From NCBI RefSeq assembly GCF_016801865.2, contig NC_068938.1:76535316-76599315 (forward strand): a DNA stretch of 64,000 bases, given 5' to 3'. A program made the translations under genes and the position numbers. This document shows positions 11,451 to 23,187 of this stretch, one piece after another (the stretch's first letter is position 1; each line of letters opens with the position of its first letter). The notes under the pieces were generated by a model, which was not told where the DNA came from, did not search any database, and saw nothing but the letters and a program-made list of their open reading frames with translations. The stretch is from Culex pipiens pallens. Lineage: Eukaryota > Arthropoda > Insecta > Diptera > Culicidae.

Positions 11451-13050
11451 GATATTTAGAATTATAGAATTTGAGAATTTTTGAGAAATTTTAAGAAATT
11501 CAAAAAAGTTTTGAGAATTTTTGAGAATTATAAAGAATTTTTGAATTTTTTTGAGAGTATTTGAGAATATTTGAGAAATTTTGAGAATTTTCCAGAATTT
11601 TTTGAATTTTTAAAATTTTTGAGAATTTTTGAATTTTTCAGAAAAATTTTGAAAAAAATTAAATTTTTTAAAGTTTAGGATATTTTTAAAGAACTTTTGA
11701 GAGTTTAATACAAAAATAGATTATTTAAGAGAACTTTTTGAGATTTTTAAAAAAATTTAGAGAATTTAAGAAATTTGTTTGGAAATTTAGATTAATTTTG
11801 AAGTTTTTTAGAATTTTAGAGATTTTTTGAGAATTCTAGAGAATTTAAGAAAATTTTATAGAATTTTAGAGAATTTTAGAGAATTTTATTAAATTTTAGA
11901 GAATTTTAGAGAATTTAAGAGATTTTTAGAGATTTTTTTGAGAATTTTTGAGAATTTTTGAGAATTTCAGAGATTTTAGAGAATTTTAGAGAATTAAATA
12001 GAATTTAAGAGAATTTTAGATTATTTTAGATAATTTTAGAGAATTTTTAAGATTTTTTGAGAATTTTTGAGAATATTGTAAAGTTTTGAAATTTTATGAG
12101 AATTTTTTAAAATTTTAAGGTATTCGGAATTTTTGAGAATTTTTGATATTTTTTTGAGAATTTTTGACAATTTTATATAATTTCAGAGAACTTTTTGAAA
12201 TATTTTGAGATCATTTGAGATTTCTTGAAAACTTTTGAGAATTTTTGAGAGTTTTTGAGAATTTTTGGGAAGTTTTGAAAAAAAAAAATAGATAATTTTA
12301 GAGAACCTAAGAGGATTTAAGAGAAATTAGAATATTTTAGATTGAGAATTTTATAGAATTTTAGAGAATTTAAGAGAATTTTACAGATTTTTGGAGATTT
12401 TTTGAGAATTTTTGTGAATTTTTGTAAATTTTAGAGATTTTAGAGAATTTTAGAGAATTTTAGAAAATTTAAGAGAATTTTACAGATTTTTTGAGAATTT
12501 TTGAGAAGTTTTGTGAATTTTTGTGAATTTTAGAGAATTTTAGATTATTTTAGATAATTTTAGAGAATTTTAGAGATTTTTTGAGAATTTTAGTGATTTT
12601 TTGAAATTTTTTGAGAATATTGAGAAGTTTTGAAATTTCATGAGATTTTTTTAAAATTTTGGGGTATTTGGAATTTTTGATATTTTTTTTGAGTATTTTT
12701 GACAATTTTAGATAATTTCAGAGAACTTTTTGAATTTTTTTGAAAACTTTTGAGAATTTTTGAGCATTTTTGGGAAGTTTTGAAAAAAATAGATAATTTT
12801 AGAGAACTTAAGAGGATTTAAGAGAAATTAGAAAATTTTAGAAAATTGTAGATGATTTTAGAAAATTATAGAGAGTTCTGGAAAATTTTGAAGAATTTAA
12901 AGTTCTTTCAAATTCTTCAAAATTTTCCAGAACTCTCTATAATTTTCTAAAATCATCTACAATTTTCTAAAATTTTCTAATTTCTCTGAGAGTTTTGTAG
13001 AATTTAAGATATTGGTAGAGAATTGTAGATAATTTTTTTGAGGTTAATTT
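11451..13050. repeat. Degenerate AT repeat, GAGAATTTTT-type (right arm)
   Basis: About 1.6 kb of 'ttttgagaatttttgag' and 'agagaattttaga' repeats, the reverse-complement flavour of the block at 8760-9522. It ends at a splice-acceptor-like 'tgttctctttcgcag' (about 13051-13066) just before the GC-rich block. Confidence 0.8.
12821..12987. repeat. Perfect hairpin with 78-bp arms
   Basis: Positions 12821-12898 and 12910-12987 are exact reverse complements over all 78 bases, separated by an 11-base loop (12899-12909). The matching site in copy 2 (near 19290-19390) has only the first arm and then continues into the shared sequence. The second arm is therefore specific to copy 1. Confidence 0.95.
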
Positions 13051-13066
13051 GGTGTTCTCTTTCGCA

Positions 13067-13620
13067 GTCTACGGCTCACAGTTGCAGCGTAAGTTCGGCG
13101 AACACCTTTACCGATCCGACTGCTGGCGGAGATTCTGGGGACTTGTTCCAGGCGGACGGTCTTCTAGTGGAGGCCACTCCGCTCGTCGATTCTCGAGGTG
13201 AAGATCGGCGGTCAACCACCAGGACGAGCCAGCTCGCTGCGCGACGCGGGAAATCAGCCAGATCGACGACCCGAGCACGCTGCACCGGTCTCAGAACCTC
13301 TATCCGAGTGCCGCCGCCGACGTCACCGAGCATGAGTAGGACCTGTACAAACATTACCAAAAAACATAGCTGCCGCTGTGCCGGCCACAAAGACTTTGGC
13401 AAGTGGAGCATCAACGGGTGCATTTCGGCCACTCCACCTTCTTTTCTTACTGCTAGCACCGGGACTCACGTCACGGGGAGTAACATTCCAACGGCGGCAC
13501 CGACGCCCAGCGGTAACCTGCTGCCCCACGGACATCGAGGACGGCCAGATCAGAACAATCGACTCGTTTGAACCTTCACAAGTCAAAAGCAAAACACATC
13601 GAAAAATAAATAAAATTCCG
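13067..13620 (+). other. GC-rich block in element copy 1, possible second captured sequence
   Basis: About 550 bp of GC-rich sequence at the end of the satellite, preceded by a pyrimidine tract and CAG like a 3' splice site. One frame is open for 177 codons (13038-13571 +) and others are open for shorter stretches. I recognise no protein family in any frame. It ends near AATAAATAAA (about 13608). It may be another captured host or retroelement fragment. Confidence 0.4.
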
Positions 13621-13941
13621 TAGTAAACCGCTCACAGAATTGCTTTGATTTGGTTTTGAATAATGATTAAATAAATAAAAACATTGAAACCTCTTCTTCT
13701 TCTTATTTCCATCCAAAATTTGAAAAGCAACGGTCAATTCAAAACAGTAAATATTGTATTGGCTGCGTGCTGCGTGCTTTTGGCAGGCAGGCGTTACGGC
13801 GTTACGTTTGCGATATCGAAAATCACCGTTTGCGATATTGGAAGCAATGCTTCCTGCTGACGGGTGTAAACGGAGGTTTGCGATTGGTAGAGCAAATCGG
13901 AAGCAAAGTTTGCGATTCCGCAAACCGGATTTTGTTCCGTG

Positions 13942-14096
13942 CAGTCATACGACACGAATTGAGTGAGTGTAGCTCATTTTTTCACGTCTCTCATTCTCCA
14001 GCAGCCGACCAGCACGAGTCAGGCGGCAGTGGTTGAACAGACACAGTAGGCTTACAGTCACATGCTAGCAGTGAACTGGGTTGGAAACATTTTGCA
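13942..14096. other. 155-bp spacer between the two large elements
   Basis: Unique-looking sequence between the right TIR of copy 1 and the left TIR of copy 2. It does not resemble the left flank of copy 1 (before 7584) or the right flank of copy 2 (after 20340), so the pair is not a simple tandem duplication that includes flanking DNA. Confidence 0.8.
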
Positions 14097-14448
14097 CACG
14101 GAACAAAATCCGGTCGGCGGATCCGAAAAATTTTCGCGATGAAATCGAAAACATTGGCTGTTTTCGAAATCATCACAAATGTTTCCGATTTTGAAAGATT
14201 TATCTTCGCATTTGGAAAAAAATGTTTGCGATATCGCAAACACCAAGTTTGCCGTGCCCTATTCTGTGGCGCCCGACGCAGCCAATGCGTTACGCTGCTG
14301 TCAAAATCAGCAGCTCGCGCCGCTCGCGCAAACGGCTCAAACATAAACAAAAAGAAATTGCGCTGCAGTATTTATTTTTTGTTCGGCAAATCGCGAGTGA
14401 AATAATTATTAGTTAGTTGTTAGTGCGCTATAAAGGACTCAAGACCTC

Positions 14449-14763
14449 GGCGGCAAGGGCGTGCCCCGCCGTAAGAATCCTGCCATGGGCCATGCCATCT
14501 TGCCTGGGCCGTGGACGACGAGAAGCTGCAGCTGTTGCTGAAAAAGCTCAGTGTGAACGCGATTCCCGGCATCGAGGAGCACCGGCACCGAGCACAGATT
14601 ACGGAAATCCTAGCCAAGCATAATCTCCCAGCTAGTACCGGAGGAAGCTGGTCACCGGTGCCGCGCGACGGAGGACGACCATGGCGTGCCGAAGCTTACG
14701 AAAAACTTCTGGGAGACGGAATGTTACGCAAAAGGTACAGGAGATTCCGGTTTCATAAATTGA
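14449..14763 (+). pseudogene. NACbeta/BTF3 fragment, copy 2
   Basis: The same broken NACbeta piece as in copy 1 with the same two frame changes and the same internal deletion. GGKGVPRRK lies at 14449 and the stop TGA at 14761-14763. Copy 2 reads KKLSVN where copy 1 reads KKLCVN. Ser is the residue I expect in intact NACbeta, so copy 1 carries the derived base. Shared defects mean the gene piece was captured and broken before the two copies arose. Confidence 0.8.
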
Positions 14764-15237
14764 CTTCTCATTACCCCTCCTTTCTCTCATTCCCCCAGCA
14801 TTCTGATTATCGTCAATCTGACTGATTGGGCGGGCGGTCAAATTCCGGACCACAGCCGGAGGAACGGATCTGTAGCAAGATGCTGGGAATCAGGCTTAAC
14901 CGTGGCTACAGACTTGCACGTCAAACAGATGACCTAGCACTCACATGGGGCAAGCTGCGAAACACAAACACATCGAGCATGTCATCGGCCGGAACGCGAA
15001 GAGATGGACCACTCCGCATCTGGACGGTATGTCCAGCGGTGACGAAACTGCGGGTTTGAAGAGTCAAAGTACCATAAGTGGCCGCTGAAGTCACGCGATT
15101 AATCCACGATACAGATGGAGAAGAGTCCCCGAATCTCGTCTCGCAAAATGCGTAAAATGGGCCGACTGGGAGCAAACCCTGATGTGAAAGGCACCCACCA
15201 CCGGACCCGTAATTTTTCTTTAATAAAAAAATATTTC

Positions 15238-15992
15238 TATAATTTTTAAAATTTCCTAAATTCTAAAATTTATAAAATTTCTAACAATTTTCAAAAAATC
15301 TGAAAAAGTTCTCTAAAATTATCTAATTTTTTTTATTTAATTCTCAAAAAATCTTTAAAAAATCTCAAAAATTCTTAAACATTCTCAAAAATTCCCAAAA
15401 AATCCCGAAAATTCTCAAAAGTTCTCTAATGTACTTCTCAATGAATCTAAAAAATCTCAAAATTTCTCAAAAAGTTCTCTAAAATTATCTATTTTTTTAT
15501 TTAATTCTCAAAAGTTCTCAAAAATTCTCAAAAATTTTCAAAAGTTCTCAAAAACTTCTCTAAAATTATCTATATATTTTTTAATTTAATTCTCAAAAAT
15601 TCTTTGAAAAATCTCAAAAATTCTTAAAAATTCTCAAAAATTCTTAAAAATTTCTAAAAAATTCTCTTAAAATCTCAAAACATCTCAAAGAATCTCAAAT
15701 CTCTCAAAAATAATCTATTTTTTTATTTAATTCTCAATAAATCTAAAAAAATCTCAAAAAATTTCTAAAATTCTCAAAAAGTTCTGTAAAATTATCTATT
15801 TTTTTTTATTTAATTCTCAATAATTCCCAAAAATTCTCAAAAGTTATCAAAAATACTTAAAGGTCTCAAAACTTCTTAAAAATTCTCTCAAATTCTCAAA
15901 AATTTTCAAAAATCTTCAAAAAGTTCCTAAAAATATCTTATTATTTTTATTTAATTTTCAAAAATTCTTCAAAAAACAAACAAATTTCAAAA
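15238..15992. repeat. Degenerate CTCAAAAATT-type repeat, copy 2 left arm
   Basis: Counterpart of 8760-9522 with small deletions. The + strand again carries the TTCTCAAAA words. Confidence 0.8.
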
Positions 15993-16590
15993 ATTCTAAA
16001 ATTCTAAAATTCTAAAATTCTAAAATTCTAAAATTCTAAAATTCTAAAATTCTAAAATTCTAAAATTCTAAAATTCTAAAATTCTAAAATTCTAAAATTC
16101 TAAAATTCTAAAATTCTAAAATTCTAAAATTCTAAAATTCTAAAATTCTAAAATTCTAAAATTCTAAAATTCTAAAATTCTAAAATTCTAAAATTCTAAA
16201 ATTCTAAAATTCTAAAATTCTAAAATTCTAAAATTCTAAAATTCTAAAATTCTAAAATTCTAAAATTCTAAAATTCTAAAATTCTAAAATTCTAAAATTC
16301 TAAAATTCTAAAATTGTAAAATTGTAAAATTGTAAAATTGTAAAATTGTAAAATTGTAAAATTGTAAAATTGTAAAATTGTAAAATTGTAAAATTGTAAA
16401 ATTGTAAAATTGTAAAATTGTAAAATTGTAAAATTGTAAAATTGTAAAATTGTAAAATTGTAAAATTGTAAAATTGTAAAATTGTAAAATTGTAAAATTC
16501 TAAAATTCTAAAATTCTAAAATTCTAAAATTCTAAAATTCTAAAATTTTAAAATTTTAAAACTTTAAAATTCTTAAATTCAAAAATTTTA
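15993..16590. repeat. 8-bp satellite with (ATTGTAAA)23 core, copy 2
   Basis: (ATTCTAAA)n runs to 16312, then 23 units of ATTGTAAA (16313-16496), then a few ATTCTAAA and degenerate units. It has the same architecture as copy 1 but one variant unit fewer. Confidence 0.95.
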
Positions 16591-17922
16591 AAATTTCTAA
16601 AATTTCTAAAATTTCTAAAATTTCTAAAATTTCTAAAATTTCTAAAATTTCTAAAATTTCTAAAATTTCTAAAATTTCTAAAATTTCTAAAATTTTTAAA
16701 ATTTCTAAAATTTCTAAAATTTCTAAAATTTCTAAAATTTCTAAAATTTCTACAATTCTAAAATTTCTAAAATTTCTAAAATTTCTAAAATTTCTAAAAT
16801 TTCTAAAATTTCTAAAATTTCTAAAATTTCTAAAATTTCTAAAATTTCTAAAATTTCTAAAATTTCTAAAATTTCTAAAATTTCTAAAATTTCTAAAATT
16901 TCTAAAATTTCTTAAATTTTTAAAATTTCTAAAATTTCTAAAATTTCTAAAATTTCTAAAAGTTCTAAAATTTCTAAAATTTCTAAAATTTCTAAAATTT
17001 CTAAAATTTCTAAAATTTCTAAAATTTCTAAAATTTCTAAAATTTCTAAAATTTCTAAAATTTCTAAAATTTCTAAAATTTCAAAAATTTCAAAAATTTC
17101 TAAAATTTCTAAAATTTCTAAAATTTCTAAAATTTCTAAAATTTCTAAAATTTCCTAAATTTCTAAAATTTCTAAAATTTCTAAAATTTCTAAAATTTCT
17201 AAAATTTCTAAAATTTCTAAAATTTCTAAAATTTCTAAAATTTATAAAATTTATAAAATTTCTAAAATTTCTAAAATTTCTAAAATTTCTAAAATTTCTA
17301 AAATTTCTAAAATTTCTAAAATTTCTAAAATTTCTAAAATTTCTAAAATTTCTGAAATTTCTGAAATTTCTGAAATTTCTAAAATTTCTAAAATTTTTAA
17401 AATTTCTAAAATTTCTAAAATTTCTAAAATTTCTAAAATTTCTAAAATTTCTAAAATTTCTAAAATTTCTAAAATTTCTAAAATTTCTAAAATTCTAAAA
17501 TTTCTAAAATTTCTAAAATTTCTAAAATTTCTAAAATTTCTAAAATTTTTAAAATTTCTAAAATTTCTAAAATTTCTAAAATTTTTAAAATTTCTAAAAT
17601 TTCTAAAATTTCTAAAATTTCTAAAATTTCTAAAAATTCTAAAATTTCTGAAATTTCTAAAATTTCTAAAATTTCTAAAATTTCTAAAATTTCTAAAATT
17701 TCTAAAATTTCTAAAATTTCTAAAATTTCTAAAATTTCTAAAATTTCTTAAAATTTAAAATTTCTAAAATTTCTAAATTTTCTAAAATTTCTAAAATTTC
17801 TAAAATTTCTAAAATTTCTAAAATTTCTAAAATTTCTAAAATTTCTAAAATTTTTAAAATTTCTGAAATTTCTAAAATTTCTGAAATTTCTAAAATTTCT
17901 AAAATTTCTAAAATTTCTAAAA
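16591..17922. repeat. 9-bp satellite (ATTTCTAAA)n, copy 2
   Basis: About 1.3 kb of 9-bp units, with the same rare variants in similar places as copy 1 (for example ATTTCTGAA triplets near 17350). Confidence 0.95.
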
Positions 17923-19440
17923 CTTCTTGATATTTAGAATTATAGAATTTGTGATTTTTTGAGAAATTTTGAGAAATTTAAAAAAGTTTTGAGAATTTTT
18001 GAGAATTATAAAGAATTTTTGAATTTTTTTGAGAGTATTTGAGAATATTTGAGAAATTTTGAGAATTTTCCAGAATTTTTTGAATTTTTATTATTTTTGA
18101 GAATTTTTGAATTTTTCAGAAAAATTTTGAAAAAAATTAAATTTTTTAAAGTTTAGGATATTTTTAAAGAACTTTTGAGAGTTTAATACAAAAATAGATT
18201 ATTTAAGAGAACTTTTTGAGATTTTTAAAAAAATTTAGAGAATTTAAGAAATTTGTTTGGAAATTTAGATTAATTTTGAAGTTTTTTAGAATTTTAGAGA
18301 TTTTTTGAGAATTCTAGAGAATTTAAGAAAATTTTATAGAATTTTAGAGAATTTTAGAGAATTTTATTAAATTTTAGAGAATTTTAGAGAATTTAAGAGA
18401 TTTTTAGAGATTTTTTTGAGAATTTTTGAGAATTTTTGAGAATTTCAGAGATTTTAGAGAATTTTAGAGAATTAAATAGAATTTAAGAGAATTTTAGATT
18501 ATTTTAGATAATTTTAGAGAATTTTTAAGATTTTTTGAGAATTTTTGAGAATATTGTAAAGTTTTGAAATTTTATGAGAATTTTTTAAAATTTTAAGGTA
18601 TTCGGAATTTTTGAGAATTTTTGATATTTTTTTGAGAATTTTTGACAATTTTATATAATTTCAGAGAACTTTTTGAAATATTTTGAGATCATTTGAGATT
18701 TCTTGAAAACTTTTGAGAATTTTTGAGAGTTTTTGAGAATTTTTGGGAAGTTTTGAAAAAAAAAATAGATAATTTTAGAGAACCTAAGAGGATTTAAGAG
18801 AAATTAGAATATTTTAGATTGAGAATTTTATAGAATTTTAGAGAATTTAAGAGAATTTTACAGATTTTTGGAGATTTTTTGAGAATTTTTGTGAATTTTT
18901 GTAAATTTTAGAGATTTTAGAGAATTTTAGAGAATTTTAGAAAATTTAAGAGAATTTTACAGATTTTTTGAGAATTTTTGAGAAGTTTTGTGAATTTTTG
19001 TGAATTTTAGAGAATTTTAGATTATTTTAGATAATTTTAGAGATTTTTATAGATTTTAGAGAATTTTAGTGATTTTTTGAAATTTTTTGAGAATATTGAG
19101 AAGTTTTGAAATTTCATGAGAATTTTTAAAAATTTTGGGGTATTTGGAATTTTTGATATTTTTTTTGAGTATTTTTGACAATTTTAGATAATTTCAGAGA
19201 ACTTTTTGAATTTTTTTGAAAACTTTTGAGAATTTTTGAGCATTTTTGGGAAGTTTTGAAAAAAATAGATAATTTTAGAGAACTTAAGAGGATTTAAGAG
19301 AAATTAGAAAATTTTAGAAAATTGTAGATGATTTTAGAAAATTATAGAGAGTTCTGGAAAATTTTGAAGAATTTGAGAGAACTTTTGAGAGTTTTGTAGA
19401 ATTTAAGATATTGGTAGAGAATTGTAGATAATTTTTTAGA
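17923..19440. repeat. Degenerate GAGAATTTTT-type repeat, copy 2 right arm
   Basis: Counterpart of 11451-13050. It lacks the 78-bp inverted second arm found in copy 1. Confidence 0.8.
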
Positions 19441-19459
19441 GGTTAATTTGGTGTTCTCT

Positions 19460-20022
19460 TTCGCAGTCCACGGCTCGCAGTTGCAGCGTGAGTTCGGCGA
19501 ACACCTTCACAGATCCGACTGCTGGCGGAGATTCTGGGGACTTGTTCCAGGCGGACGGTCTTCTAGTGGAGGCCACTCCGCTCGTCGATTCTCGAGGTGA
19601 AGATCGGCGGTCAACCACCAGGACGAGCCAGCTCGCTGCGCGACGCGGGAAATCAGCCAGATCGACGACCCGAGCACGCTGCACCGGTCTCAGAACCTCT
19701 ATCCGAGTGCCGCCGCCGACGTCACCGAGCATGAGTAGGACCTGTACAAACATTACCAAAAAACATAGCTGCCGCTGTGCCGGCCACAAAGACTTTGGCA
19801 AGTGGAGCATCAACGGGTGCATTTCGGCCACTCCACCTTCTTTTCTTACTGCTAGCACCGGGACTCACGTCACGGGGAGTAACATTCCAACGGCGGCACC
19901 GACGCCCAGCGGTAACCTGCTGCCCCACGGACATCGAGGACGGCCAGATCAGAACAATCGACTCGTTTGAACCTTCACAAGTCAAAAGCAAAACACATCG
20001 AAAAATAAATAAAATTCCGTAG
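19460..20022 (+). other. GC-rich block in element copy 2
   Basis: Nearly identical to 13067-13620, including the CAG acceptor-like start and the open frames (19488-19970 +). Conservation of the open frame between copies reflects recent duplication and is not evidence of coding. Confidence 0.4.
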
Positions 20023-20340
20023 TAAACCGCTCACAGAATTGCTTTGATTTGGTTTTGAATAATGATTAAATAAATAAAAACATTGAAACCTCTTCTTCTT
20101 CTTATTTCCATCCAAAATTTGAAAAGCAACGGTCAATTCAAAACAGTAAATATTGTATTGGCTGCGTGCTGCGTGCTTTTGGCAGGCAGGCGTTACGGCG
20201 TTACGTTTGCGATATCGAAAATCACCGTTTGCGATATTGGAAGCAATGCTTCCTGCTGACGGGTGTAAACGGAGGTTTGCGATTGGTAGAGCAAATCGGA
20301 AGCAAAGTTTGCGATTCCGCAAACCGGATTTTGTTCCGTG

Positions 20341-22801
20341 CAGGCCTGGTCATGACCCCTGGTCAGACAATTTCCTATAAATTTGCCCCAATGATGTTGA
20401 AGATTGGACCAAGGCATTACAATGGTTGCTAAGATACAGCTTCCGAAAGAAAATTATACAAGTAATAAGCAGTTCACCAAAATAGCGATGATTTTTTCAA
20501 AAATATCGAATTGTTTTCCATTTGAATATTACATCACCCAAAATATTTTCTTAATTGCAAAATTTTTGTTGTTTTTCTTTTACGTTTTTTTAAATATTAA
20601 AAAAAAAGTTCGGTGCAGACAATATATTTTAAGCTTATATTTATTTACTCAAAAACTATCACCACTTCACCATCATTCTCATCAACAACCCAACAAGCAA
20701 TGTGTCGATAAGTACCACACATCAGACCGCACTGAAATGGAAAGTGACAATTAAAGTGCAATAAACAGACTCTCGCCCGGAGAGATGGCTTTTTGATGGG
20801 ACGCTCTGGAACATGCATTTGCAGTGTGTTTGTGTCTCGTTCTGGCGGGCCACCACCGGCGACCAAACCATGTCCCGAGTGGCAATTTTTAGTCGATGAG
20901 TAAGTACGCCAGAAGACTCCGTGTCGTCGCCGTCCCCATAAGAATATAAATAATTGAAATCAGATGAGCGTAGGAAGAGTGGATCGGCGTGTTTTTGTCT
21001 GGGGGCCAGTTGTCGTCGACTTCCCCCCAAAGAACTGCTCGACTCGACTCGCCTCCTAAGTGAGGATTGAAAATTGGCGCAAAGAAATAAGCTGCTGTCT
21101 TCGGCCCGAGTGTCTGGGGCGGGGATCAAAGCCATGAGCTCTCAAGTGAAACTGCAGATGGCCGGGACAAGTTTGGATTTAATTGAAAATAAATTTCCAT
21201 TTCCAGAGTGTGTTTTGGTGGTGGCGATTGTGTTGACCACACGGTTGGCACTCGAAGCGGGCGCGCACGCCTGTCAGCTGGTAATCGCGAGGCTGGGATT
21301 TTAAAATTCTGCCGGCATTAGCGGCCAAGGTGATGGCACGATTTGTATTTGAGTCATGAATGGTTTTGGGGCGTAATAAAACTAGAAAGCGATTTGAATG
21401 GAGCAGCTCACGATTGAGCAGAAATTTATGGATTTTTGGCTCAACTTCATTTTTATTGCTATTTTTGGAACGATTGTCTGGCAATATTCTCATGGTTCAG
21501 CCACGCCAGTTGTCCAACAATGTCAATTGTAAAATAAAAATAATGCAATATGAAGTTATTATCAATATTTTTCTCCAGTACCATACGATACACAATTTCT
21601 ATAAATTTTTAAGAAGAAAGACATTGATAATTTCAACATTATGCGCAGTAAAGATTTTTATGGATTCATCTTTGGAACGAAAACAGAATTTCTGTAAACG
21701 GACTTTTTAATATTTTTATTACATAACAATGTTCTTTGTCATACTGGGCATGTCTATAACATAGCACCCCGCACCTTTGTTTGGCTTTGTTTTTCTTAAA
21801 ATTATGGTGAAACACGTTCTCTTTCTTAGTTTTTTTTACCGTGGATACTTTTCATAATTATTGCTGATTTGATGTATATTGAATCATTCGTTGTCCCTAG
21901 AAAGTCGGATGAGTTCATTACAGTCATTGTTTACAATCCAGCAAACACGTGCGCACATATGGCAGACTGTTACTCACGTTAGTCGCCGGTGTGGTCACTG
22001 CACTTTCCGCTCCAAAGCTGAAATCCGAGTTCACTTTTCAAACCAGCCAGATAAAACCAGTTCCTTCATTCATGATTTTTTTGGCGGTGCACTACTACAA
22101 ACATCCATTCATAACGAGGTGACCAGCCCCTCGCAGACCTGGCTTTCGACAAAGAAAGTGTCAGACTTCCTGAAGTTATTTCAAAACCAAACAAGCTTTT
22201 TGGTGGCGCGGGAAGTCCTCCCATAAGAGGTTTTATTGTGTGCAGTCCCGTGCAGCGTGTATTTTCGTCTTGTTTGAGTACAAACTTTCGCCTTCCCCCG
22301 CAGAAGTCGTAGTGGTGACCTGACCCGGCTGATGGGTAAATATTAGTCAGGAGATAGACGCAGGTGGTGGTCCTCGGCCCTGCAGCAGCGTTGGCAGGGA
22401 TGCTAATTGGAGATATTAGTGATGCGCGGTAATACGATGCTTATGATGGTTAGCACCCACGTTCGATTTGACGATTTGACGAATGAGATGTGGAATTTTT
22501 ATGGCATGTTTGGAAAGAAATAGGGAAAAAACATAAATCTTGATGAGCGATTGCGAGAAGTTTTATGGGCATGGTTCAATCAGTGACAAAGTTATGGGCG
22601 TGATATACTGAATTGGCAATAAAAGGGAAGTTTGAATAAACAAATCAAATATATTTTGTTCTCAAAAACAATTTGCTTGCTATCTGATTTTAAATTGACA
22701 CAGTGGTAACGCAAAAACAAACTTTTTTTATTCGGCCGTTATGATTCAACATAGGTTCTTAACATCCAAGCAATTCTTTCCAAGCAGACATTCTTACAAA
22801 A
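20341..22801. other. Non-coding stretch, probably intronic or intergenic
   Basis: No exon is recognised. The part from about 20640 to 22450 is less repetitive and more GC-rich than its surroundings (for example 20760-21300). Open frames on both strands (for example 20722-21135 - and 21879-22226 +) show no domain and no consistent splice sites. Confidence 0.5.
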
Positions 22802-23187
22802 CCCGGAGCAGGTGGTGTAGTGGTAAGCTTGGTTGCCTCTCACTCAGTCGGCCTGGGTTCGACCCCAGACGATCCCGGAGGCATTTTTCGAGACGAGATT
22901 TGTCTGACCACGCCTTCCGTCGAACGGGGAAGTAAATGTTGGCCCCGGTCTAACCTTAGAGGTTAGGTCGCTAGCTCTTTGGGTCCTGCCTCGGTGGAGT
23001 CGCTGGCAGACAGTTGGACTTACAATCCAGAGGTCGTCAGTTCGAATCCCGGGGTGAATTGAAGATTCGGTGTAAAAAGAGGTTTGCAATTGCCTCAACA
23101 GTCAAGCATTCCGACACTTAATTTCAATTAGGAATCGCGGAAACTCCAAGGCAATGCAGTAGAGCAAACAATTTATTTATTTATCTA
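22802..23187 (+). mobile_element. Twin-type dimeric tRNA-derived SINE, copy 1
   Basis: The head carries an A-box-like GGTGTAGTGGTAAGC and a B box GGTTCGACCCC. A second tRNA-like unit follows with 'ggtggagtcgctggcagac' and B box GTTCGAATCCC near 23038. A short unique 3' part ends in 'caatgcagtagagc' and a TTTATTTA tail. ACAAAA occurs on both sides (22796-22801 and 23188-23193), a possible short target duplication. Two tRNA-related halves joined by a spacer is the known structure of the Twin SINE of Culex pipiens. Its Pol III promoter elements are recognisable, but it is not a functional tRNA gene. Confidence 0.85.

Larger units (their letters stand above)
7584..13941 (+). mobile_element. 6.36-kb TIR element, copy 1, with captured host gene
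   Basis: The segment begins CACGGAACAAAATCCGG and ends with its exact complement CCGGATTTTGTTCCGTG. The inverted match continues imperfectly inward through GCGGA. Both subterminal regions carry repeats of TTTGCGAT (left near 7712; right near 13805, 13830, 13876 and 13908), as many DNA transposons do for transposase binding. Inside, in order, are a NACbeta pseudogene, a strand-switching AT satellite and a second GC-rich block. No transposase was found, so the element looks non-autonomous. Both copies have CA on each side of the TIR, compatible with a 2-bp duplication but not proving one. Confidence 0.8.
14097..20340 (+). mobile_element. 6.24-kb TIR element, copy 2
   Basis: Same ends (CACGGAACAAAATCCGG and complement), same internal order and almost the same sequence as copy 1, in the same orientation. 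Differences are mostly scattered single bases and array lengths: 23 instead of 24 ATTGTAAA units and a different 9-bp array. The 78-bp second hairpin arm is absent. The near identity points to recent amplification. Confidence 0.85.

Noticed and set aside
20722..21135. 137-codon minus-strand open frame as a gene
   Set aside because: No domain or motif, no supporting splice sites, overlapped by other frames; retained only as a TE-poor island.
22802..22876. Possible functional tRNA gene
   Set aside because: The A and B box regions are embedded in a dimeric SINE with a second tRNA-like unit and tail; a good cloverleaf with acceptor pairing is not evident.
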